In this document: piece after piece, positions 56,848-64,000 of the stretch | How positions within the stretch are numbered: position 1 is the stretch's first letter | Layout of the letters: every line of letters begins with the position of its first letter | Assembly (NCBI GenBank): GCA_930367215.1 | Contig: OV884059.1 | Span: 14,098,945-14,162,944 of the forward strand | Source: Pollenia angustigena | Lineage: Eukaryota > Arthropoda > Insecta > Diptera > Polleniidae | Reading direction: 5' to 3' | Length of the DNA stretch: 64,000 nt | The notes under the pieces: generated by a model | Told to the model about the DNA's origin: nothing | Databases searched by the model: none | The model's input: only the letters and a program-made list of their open reading frames with translations | Program-made: the position numbers and the translations under genes

Positions 56848-57399
56848 TCAATCATTTATTTCTAACAAACCTACGCGCTATCTCCATCCCTTAAGGGTTC
56901 TCCCAAACAAAATGTTCAATGCAGACTAGAGATATATTGAAGAAAAAGTCCCATAAATGCCCAGGAGTTGCCCCTAGTTGGATAAAATATATGACCGACC
57001 TCAATTAGTTTTCTGTCCCTAACATTTTCTGGATACATACTTGCCCCTTATCACCACTTTTTAGGGGGGCTCCCATACAAATGTTGCGTTTTATAAAATT
57101 CTTTCGAGTTTTGTGAATAACATCAAAAGTTGCTAACAGATTTTAATCATGAATGGCTTGTTTTTTTATATGTCTGCAAAAAATTAGAAGCCTAGCTGCA
57201 TTTTCAAATTTTTTATGAATTTTTAAAAAACAAAATTTTCGACATTTTGATAAAAAAAATTATTTAAAAAAAAAAAAAAAAAATTTATTTCTAAAACGAC
57301 TGCTCATTTAAAAAAAAAGTTTTGCTAAGTTTTAAAGGAAATTTTATTGCGGAATTTCGATTTTTTTTTTTTTAATAAACTTAACCGTTTTGAGTTTTT
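56848..57399. other. AT-rich stretch
   Basis: No gene. Holds the third foldback arm noted above (56972-57022) and A or T runs at 57262-57285 and 57361-57374. Confidence 0.35.
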
Positions 57400-57576
57400 A
57401 TATGTATGAGTCGTTCAGTGAATAAAGGGAATGAGTCCAAAAATTTGAAATGGAGAAAAACGACAGAACAGTTGACGTTGACCTCAAAACTAGTTGTTAC
57501 AATAAAACTCAAAACTAAAATTGCAAAATTAATTATTAGGGCTTCTTTTACAATTTGTAAATATATAATGTTAGTA

Positions 57577-58493
57577 CACAGAAAAAATTATTGCCGAATT
57601 ATTTTCAAACAAACTCTTGTTTGAAAATTTTTTCAATTTCTACAAATTTTTTTACTGATTCAATTAAAATTTTTGTTTGATTTTTATTTAACCAACAAAA
57701 ATGATGACAACCATTCAAAAATATAATACACGCGTTATTGCTTTCAAGTTTTCATAATTTTGTATGAAATATTTAACGCTTTTTAATGTTGTCGTCTTTT
57801 TGCATTTTTTTATTTGATCGTAAGCAACACTTCCTTATGTGAAATATAAGAACTACAACAAAAAACACATATAGTCTATTTTTGGACACTTTAAAAAAAG
57901 TACAACAATAAGAAAGATGTTGTAAGAAAACCTTTCACTCTTTTTAAACAACGGAAACAACAACAACATTATAAGAAACAAAATAAATTTTTTGTTGGTT
58001 TCAAAGTTGGTTAAAACAGAAGAAAATCCCGTATTCAATTTTTTCAAACTGTTTACTTAAATACATCAAATACAAAAATATAATGATGACGAAAAACATA
58101 TCGAGTCGGTCTGTCGACGTTTTTGGGTTACATATAAAAAAAGACAACGTTAAAAAATTATTTTAACAAAAAAATGTGTCTCAAAGCCAGCCGGCCGCTC
58201 TGCTCTCTCTCTGCCATCATCTTCTAATACAGTGCCTGCTTGTGTTCGCATCATTGCTTGTGCAAAAACCTTTTTTTTTTTTTTATTTTGAAATTTAGTA
58301 TATGAATTTCAGTAAACTTTTTGTTTGATTCAGTTTAATTATTTGTTTGAAAAAATCAGTGTTTTTTTTTCAATAAACGAAATGCAAATAAATTGTTTGA
58401 ATATGCGAATTTGTTTATAGGACCAATTTCAGACAAAAAATTGTTTGATTCTACAAATTTTTTGTTTGAATTGGAAAAATAATTTTTTCTGCG
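57577..58493. mobile_element. TA-flanked MITE, 917 bp, nested, with shared core module
   Basis: CACAGAAAAAATTATT and AATAATTTTTTCTGCG form inverted ends (one mismatch near the tip). TA on both sides (57575-57576, 58494-58495). Subterminal ATTTTTGTTTGA, TTTTCAAACAAA and TCTACAAATTTTTTG words recur at both ends. The left half of the shared module is at 58017-58110 (GAAAATCCCGTATTCAATTT, TACATCAAATAC, ATGATGACGAAAAACATATC). It inserted into the transposon 57408-60039. Confidence 0.85.
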
Positions 58494-59249
58494 TATGTTA
58501 GTGTATGTGTTCACAAAACCTGTTAATATGATACAAATACATTTTTATTGATAAGAGTTTCAGTGGAAAAAGGGAATAAGTCCACCAAATTTTTTTGTGG
58601 TTAAAATCGATAGCGTAAAAATTCAAATTAATTATGTTTTGACTTTGAGCATTCGTTCGGAAATAAAAAGAAAAAATATCCATCTAAATATTGGCTTACC
58701 CTGCGGCCACACGGTCAAGTTGTTCTTGATATTCTTTTACATATACTGCTTGTCAAAATTTACATAAATTGAAAGCTGTGACGTAGGCTGCATTCAATTT
58801 TTGAGCAATTTACTTTCAAGACGTCATCAAGAAAACAATTTATAAAGATAAACGAAAAATTTGCTCACAAACCTTGAAATCAGCTGTTTTCCTGAACGTA
58901 AATTGAAACACTAACTGACAAGATAATTTTAAAGGCAAGTTCGTATCAACTTTTAAAGGTATGAGTGTATTGGTAAAAAAGTGTGAGTGTATTAAAACTT
59001 AATAGGCAAAACTTGATCGTGTAACCCTCAAGTTACCTCGCGTAGTGTTTAAATTGAATTAGTATATTTTGGAAAAAGTACATTTATTATAATTTGGCAA
59101 AAAAGGCTGCAGCTAATTTTTTAGTTCAGTGCATTCGCTCAGTTTTATATTTAATGAAGTTAAAAAAATAACATAAAACATTTCTTTTTAAAACAAAAAT
59201 TGACTAAAAAAAATTTCTTCTTTTTAAATGAATCGTAAGTATAACAACT

Positions 59250-59815
59250 TTAACAAAATAATATGTCTTCTTCAGAATAATCTTCCTGACTTGATACTGT
59301 TTTCAAGTTTTTATAGAAAGTATGGTACACGGGAGGGATATATTTTAATAAATCAATTATATCCTTTTTCTTTTCTTTTGTTATGGCTCTAGTTTGAGGA
59401 TACAGTAGACTTTGACTCACGCTATTCAATAACATTACTTTACCTTTCTTTCTTATGTTTATATTTTCAAATCCAAAATTTTTATCGATATTATTTTTAT
59501 ATTGTATTACCCATAGTTTCGATTCCAGCCAGTTTACCGGTTTTACCGCGGTGTTGGTTTTGCGATTGCAAACGTTATTTTCCAAAGATTTTGTAGAGAA
59601 AAAATCAAAACTGGTAATTTTAACCACTCGAAACTGTTCCTTTATTTTGCATGTTGACCACAAAACAATCCGATCGTGCGTATCAGCAAACATTTTTATA
59701 TATTTGACCAAACAAGATGCGATATCTTGCAAGCCTCTTGAGCCCTCAGTTTCTGGCCAAACAAACATGGCTCTAGCATTGTTTTGAAACTCATGGAAAG
59801 CAAAGTTAACAAGTG
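59250..59815 (-). pseudogene. Transposase-like remnant with WPETEGSRG and IPPVYHTFYKNL motifs
   Basis: The minus frame opens at about 59815 (SLVNFAFHEFQNNARA), then MFVWPETEGSRGLQDIASCL, VKYIKMFADTHDRIVLWSTC, FRVVKITSFDFFSTKSL, KPVNWLESKLWVIQYKNNI, NINIRKKGKVMLL, and ends RAITKEKKKDIIDLLKYIPP then VYHTFYKNL. The WPE...RG..(D/E)IASCL block followed by a DRIVLWS-TC block corresponds to the part of the same family in which SDxCxxQNRN follows; here that motif appears collapsed to WSTC. The C terminus parallels the element at 28.1 kb. A stop (about 59819) and missing N-terminal half make it inactive. The family assignment is from recalled motif patterns; no search was done. Confidence 0.65.
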
Positions 59816-60204
59816 ATTAATGCAATATAAATGCAAGCGTGAACTTATTCCCTTTTTCCACTGAAAATAAAAATTTTGTGTTTCGTACAAAAAAATGTTT
59901 TGTCTTTAAAAGGGGGTTTACGTTGAAATTTGACAACAAAATTTTTACCATACATTGTTAGTCATAAAAGGAAGTGAATCCTCGCTAAATCTCAAAAACG
60001 CCAAAAATGGACTCATTCCCTTTATACACTGAACGACTCATATGTATGTATATGTTGCGCAACCTCCTCCATTTTCTAAATAGCGGTATATCTCGAAAAC
60101 AAGATCTAACCTAAAATACGGTGGGCAGCATTGGATTCAGCGTACCCGAATTATGCTAAATCGCCATGTGGCCGGCTTGTCTAAAAAAAGTGTAAATTTC
60201 GAGC

Positions 60205-60396
60205 ACAGTGTAATTAATAGATTAATTCAATTTGTAACAGCAAACAAATTAATAGTATCAATTAAATATTTTTGGATAATAACGGTCCATTTCACCAAGT
60301 CCAGTTAAAACTAATTATTGCTCTAACTTCCAGTTAACAATATGTTTTTGACAGTTATAACTTATAGTTGATTATAATTGAACTTGGCGAAATTGG
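60205..60396. mobile_element. Two small MITE remnants
   Basis: 60205-60272 (TTAATAGATTAATTCAATTT, AACAGCAAACAAATTAATAG) resembles the middle of the CACAGAAAAAA MITEs at 47.3 and 63 kb. 60285-60396 has ends CGGTCCATTTCACCAAGT and ACTTGGCGAAATTGGCCG (two mismatches), with TATAACTTATAGTTGATTAT in between, a short TIR element without a clear target duplication. Confidence 0.55.
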
Positions 60397-61340
60397 CCGT
60401 ACAAAATTAATAAAATAAAATTTTATTTAATTAATTTTATTTTTCGTTAGTTACTGTAAACTGATAAAGTTAATTTTTCCCAAATCCTTAAAATATGCTG
60501 TAATTTTTTTTAGAAATTAATTATCATTCTCTATATTCAATCATTAATTACAATCTTCAACTATTTAACTAGATTTATGATAAATGAATACATCTCGCCT
60601 GCCTGTCTGTATGTCTGTCAGTCAAAAACAAACAAACCGGTCAAAATTAACAGGCATCCCCATTTCTTGAAATGTTTTTTAATTTCAATTTTCAAGTTTT
60701 TCAATGAGTTAAGACAACAAATTACATTTGTAAATATTTATTTTAAAATTAACCAAAAGTTTCCATAATCAGCAATAAACAATAAGTTGGAAACTGATTG
60801 TGTTAACTGGCTATAAGTAAATTAATTGTTTTTAGTTTTTTTTTTTTACTTTGAGGCACACTACAGTAAATGGGGGAATATATTTAAGATTTAAGTAGGT
60901 TTTGCTTTTGAAAGAAAAGATTTTCAATGAATGTCGCAGAAAATGAAAATTTATCGTTTAAAAAAAAAATGTTCCTATAAGGAAAAATATTGTAGATTAA
61001 AATATTAATTATTGAATCGATTTATTAACCCATTTTAGTTTTTAGTGGGAAACGACTTAATTTGCCTTCATTTCGACTAAGAGGTTAAAAACAATTGGCA
61101 AAGGTTAAACAAATTTACAAAATATTCTTTAGGTAGTTAAACTTTAATGAATTTATAGCTTAACAAGCAACATTTCTAGAAATAAATACGAAATTTGTAT
61201 AAAAGTTTTATTCGAAATCTTTAATACGCTGCAGCAATGCATCTCTGCTTAAGTCGGATTGTAAAATTAAAGCCAAAAATGTTCTGTAAGTCAAATTTGA
61301 AGCTCAAAAATTCGAATAGACTCGGTGAACCTCATTATGG
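60397..61340. other. AT-rich stretch, nothing recognised
   Basis: No coding or RNA gene. CCTGCCTGTCTGTATGTCTG at 60598-60617 is a short simple repeat. Confidence 0.3.
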
Positions 61341-61346
61341 TTCTTA

Positions 61347-61515
61347 GTCCTAGAGTACACGCAACACGAAAATCCACATGCGAATTTGGTTTTGACGGAA
61401 TTTCGACGTCATCACACAACACACTATGGCAAATGTGGTTTTGCAATGACGTCAAAGTTCCATCAAAACCGCATGCGCATGCGGCTTTTTACATCCAGTG
61501 TACTTCAGGCTTTAG
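61347..61515. mobile_element. MITE, about 170 bp, GC-richer ends
   Basis: AGTCCTAGAGTACACGCAAC near the left pairs loosely with CCAGTGTACTTCAGGCTTTA at the right. The arms continue with CATGCGAATTTGGTTTTGAC and CATCAAAACCGCATGCGCAT, then GACGTCAT on both sides. The exact target duplication is unclear (TTA is possible). Confidence 0.6.
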
Positions 61516-62003
61516 TATTAGATGGAAAATTAAACTGCATAGAAAATGGAAAATTGAACTGCATACAACATATCTGTGGCATTTTAACAAAACATCTTAA
61601 GTCGGTATAAGATAGCAAATAAGTTTTTAAAAAAACCTCTGTGAAAAAATAATTTTTATCAAATAATTAAATAAACCAAAATTAAAGAAAAATTTCGTTT
61701 ATAATACAAAATTTTGAAAACGTAAACAAAAATGTTTCTTGAATGAAAATTCGTAAGATTCACAACATTTTTTCAACTTTTTAAATTTGACTTAAGATGT
61801 TTTGTCAAAATGCCACAGATATAACATTGGCTCTTTATAAAGGTGGCATGTCATAACGTCCAGTGTCATAGTGTCCATGGACAAAAAGTGTCATAATGTC
61901 CGTGGGCACTGTGACACTTTGGAAATGGACATTATGTCACTTTTAAAAGTGACATTAGGTCCATTATTACTAAAGAAGTTATATACAAAAAAAGATCTAC
62001 ATA

Positions 62004-62167
62004 CGCGCAGAGAAAACCATGTTTTATGATGGTCGCAAACAACAAAACTATTTTTAAAGAAACTAATTTAACCATAATATGGTGGTCGGTGACAATGATT
62101 TGGTTAAATTAAACATAATATGGGTAAAATTTCTTTTAAAATGGTTTTGTAGCTTTTTCTCTGGGTG
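62004..62167. mobile_element. TA-flanked MITE, 164 bp
   Basis: CGCGCAGAGAAAA at the left and TTTTTCTCTGGGTG at the right form imperfect inverted ends; TA outside both (62002-62003, 62168-62169). The interior has AACCATAATATGG and TTAAACATAATATGGG in both orientations. Confidence 0.7.
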
Positions 62168-62201
62168 TATATATTTAATATACATATACATATATCGAAA
62201 A

Positions 62202-62690
62202 CAAGGATTTTCTCTTCTATGGTATAAAAAATACTGGCTTCGCTAACTAAAGCTTCTCTGTATAGCCGGCCTTCGGCCGTGCGCAAGGATTTTCTCCTCT
62301 ATGGTATAACAAAACCGGCTCCGCTAACTAAAGCTCCTCTGTATAGCCGGCCTTCGGCCGCGCGCAAGGATTTTCTCCTCTATGGTATAACAAAACCGGC
62401 TTCGCTAACTAAAGCTTCTCTGTATAGCAGGCCTTCGGCCGTGCGCAAGGATTTTCTCCTCTATGGTATAACAAACACCGGCTTCGCTTACTAAAGCTTC
62501 TCTGTATAGCCGGCCTTCGGCCGCGCGCAAGGATTTTCTCCTCTGTGGTATAACAAAACCGGCTTCGCTAACTAAAGCTTCTCTGTATAGACGGCCTTCG
62601 GCCGGGCGCAAGGATTTTCTCCTCTATAACAAATACCGGCTTCGCTTACTTAAGCTTCTCTGCGTAGTCGGCCTTGTTCGGAAACAAGGC
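62202..62690 (+). repeat. Six tandem 81-82 bp GC-rich repeats
   Basis: Units start CAAGGATTTTCTCCTCTATG at 62202, 62284, 62365, 62446, 62528 and 62609. They continue GTATAACAAAACCGGCTTCG, CTAACTAAAGCTTCTCTGTA, TAGCCGGCCTTCGGCCG and CGCG or TGCG. Each contains the hairpin GGCCTTCGGCC. A half unit in opposite orientation follows (62697-62753). Because the period is mostly 81, an open frame runs through about three units (RKDFLLYGITKP, SLTKASLYSRPSA); this is a consequence of the period and I do not call it a gene. The GC content is strikingly above the surroundings. Confidence 0.9.
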
Positions 62691-62886
62691 AGTTTTTAGA
62701 AGCTTTACTTAGCGAAGCCGGTGTTTGTTATACCATAGAGGAGAAAATCCTTGCTATGACACTTTTAAAAGTGTCATAAAGTTCATGGACACTATGACAC
62801 TGGACGTTATGACATGCCACCTTTATAAACTTCGAGCAGTTTTGACTTTCATCAAACGACGGGTAAAATAATTTAAGGACTTTTTT

Positions 62887-63219
62887 ATCACTTAAAGATT
62901 ATTTAAGTAAGTCACGTGTATACAGAAAAAAATGTTGCACTAGTAAAAGCATTAATCAAAAATAAAATCAGTTTTAATTAAAAATTTAATCAAGTGAATT
63001 AAACGTTTAATCAAATGAATTCAAGTTTAATTCAGTGTATTAAACGTTTAATTGACAATATTAATTAGCAACAGTAAACAAATTAGTAATATCAATAAAA
63101 CTTTTAATTCACTTGATTAAATTTTTAATTAAAACTGATTTTATTTTTGATAAATGCTTTTACTAGTGCAACATTTTTTTCTGTATACACGTGACTTACT
63201 TAAATAATCTTTAAGTGAT
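62887..63219. repeat. Large palindrome, 333 bp, MITE-derived
   Basis: ATCACTTAAAGATTATTTAA, GTAAGTCACGTGTATACAG and AAAAAATGTTGCACTAGTAA on the left are repeated inverted on the right (ending CTTTAAGTGAT at 63219); arms are about 110-120 bp. The inner part (TTTAATCAAGTGAATTAAAC words, ACAGAAAAAAATG tips) is a member of the CACAGAAAAAA MITE family. The palindrome extends about 36 bp beyond the MITE tips on both sides, so flanking DNA is part of the inverted repeat. Confidence 0.85.
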
Positions 63220-63221
63220 GC

Positions 63222-63754
63222 AAAAATTGTTTCTGTATAAGAACGATTTTATAGCATTGCTGAATTGTATGGGACTCCTACCATACTGATATTATCGAAT
63301 ATGTCCAAAAACAGTTTTTTCTCCTTTGTGAGATGTTCGATCGAGATCGAGGATATTCTGCGCTTCTATCATGCTCATCACGACTTACTTTGATTCGACT
63401 GCCAACATTAAATAGCCGAATAATTAGGCTTAACATTTTTTTATATCTTGTAAATATTTTTAATGAAAATTTTTTGTGCAATTTTCTTTTAAGTAAAAGG
63501 TATCCTCATGGAATGTTCCTAAATGCTTTTTACGATTCAATGACCAATTTATGTTAAGCATTTTCGAACAAACTACGAAATGGCAGATTCGTTTTGGAAA
63601 TTACCTTGTAGTTGTAATGAAAGGCTTTTTATTTTTGGTTAGGACCCGCACTCAGGGGATGACCCCTACTTATGCATTGCATTGTGTTGGAACTAGGAAT
63701 ATAGGTTATGGTAAGGAGAAAAGAGGGAGTAGTGTTTGTGAACATTTTACTTGA
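63222..63754. other. Non-coding stretch
   Basis: No supported gene. It may contain decayed 3' sequence of the LINE fragment at 63761, but I could not trace its frame. Confidence 0.3.
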
Positions 63755-63760
63755 ATTTAT

Positions 63761-63890
63761 TCATGAAGCACCGGCCCACACATGAGAGTTGTATTCCATT
63801 CGCGGTCGGATATAGGTGGTGGTAGAAATATTATGGAGATCAGATGGAGTGTAGTATGTTTTATACCTTTTAAAAAAACTGAGGCACATA
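63761..63890 (-). pseudogene. Fragment of a second non-LTR retrotransposon reverse transcriptase
   Basis: The minus strand reads FFKRYKTYYTPSDLHNISTT then TYIRPRMEYNSHVWAGAS before a stop. The pattern (K.YFTP.DL..IY.TYIRPxMEYxSHxWAGAS) is the conserved segment after the palm in many insect non-LTR reverse transcriptases. Upstream codons (to 63982) and downstream sequence do not continue the homology in frame, so this is a remnant. Its wording differs from the LINE at 43-45.7 kb, so it is another family. Confidence 0.7.
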
Positions 63891-64000
63891 AACGCTTCTA
63901 TCGACACCTTGAATATACAGTGTGTCCACCGGGAAAGTATACTTCTTTGTTTTGGGAGAAACAACGTGCCAACAAAACGCACTATTTATCGTGTAGTGAA

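Larger units (their letters stand above)
57408..60039 (-). mobile_element. DNA transposon, 2.6 kb, with 8-bp target duplication
   Basis: The ends are GAGTCGTTCAGTGAATAAAG and, inverted, GAGTCGTTCAGTGTATAAAG (60020-60039), continuing as GGAATGAGTCCA. ATATGTAT flanks both sides (57400-57407, 60040-60047), so the duplication is 8 bp. A second subterminal repeat, CAGTGGAAAAAGGGAATAAG, lies at 58561 and inverted at 59840-59861. Without the MITE at 57577-58493 the element is about 1.7 kb. The minus strand encodes a transposase-like remnant. Confidence 0.85.
61842..62821. mobile_element. TIR element, 980 bp, carrying GC-rich tandem repeats
   Basis: GGTGGCATGTCATAACGTCC and its exact reverse complement (62802-62821) are the tips, and identity extends over about 45 bp (AGTGTCATAGTGTCCATG). 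TTTATAAA flanks both sides (61834-61841, 62822-62829). It is palindromic, so an 8-bp duplication or a shorter TATA with longer ends are both possible. GTGACACTTT, AAAGTGTCATAA and TTTTAAAAGTG words recur at both ends. It contains a nested MITE and an 81-bp repeat array. No transposase was found. Confidence 0.82.

Noticed and set aside
62279..62494. Repetitive open frame RKDFLLYGITKP.. as a repeat protein gene
   Set aside because: The frame is open only because the repeat period is 81 bp. Units with an 82-bp period break it, and the other strand is equally open.

Overview
The window looks like AT-rich nuclear DNA of a fly, probably a calyptrate such as a blowfly, house fly or relative. Three things point there: one exon of a visual-system homeobox (Vsx/Chx10) gene with intact splice sites, one insect-type CYP4 cytochrome P450 exon, and a very dense load of small DNA transposons and non-LTR elements typical of large fly introns. 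No complete host gene is present. The simplest reading is that much of the window is intron or flank of a Vsx gene on the minus strand. That is an inference, because only one Vsx exon is visible.

Layout. 1-9 kb: three copies of one ATAT-flanked transposon (two truncated by the window edge or internally, one carrying nested insertions) surround the Vsx exon at 5796-5970 (-). 9-13 kb: a wrecked mariner-type transposase and the orphan CYP4 exon. 13.7-16.6 kb: a degenerate short-period satellite interrupted by tRNA-derived SINE units and a TA-flanked MITE. 17.28-37.16 kb: a tandem segmental duplication (unit 1 17281-27945, unit 2 27946-37163). Its copies differ by about ten insertions or deletions, so each unit supplies the empty site for the other's insertions. 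37.6-40.9 kb: a second tandem duplication (period 1640 bp) of a repeat with internal ~120 bp subrepeats. 43.0-45.7 kb: a 5'-truncated CR1/L2-like LINE with a long reverse-transcriptase ORF and a SINE in its 3' UTR. 45.7-64 kb: more MITEs (TA, TAA, ATAT and 8-bp target duplications), a 2.6 kb transposon with a decayed transposase, an element carrying six GC-rich 81-bp tandem repeats, and a fragment of another LINE reverse transcriptase at the right edge.

Three patterns stand out. (1) At least four TA-flanked elements with unrelated ends share a common internal module of about 170 bp, which also occurs twice more near the left end. (2) Two transposons (28076-29940 and 57408-60039) encode remnants of what looks like the same poorly characterised transposase-like family, although their ends and target duplications differ. 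(3) Filled/empty site pairs inside the two duplications give target-site duplications for most insertions without any outside reference. Boundaries of repeats were read by eye from terminal inverted repeats and target duplications. Families named are those I recognise; no search was run.
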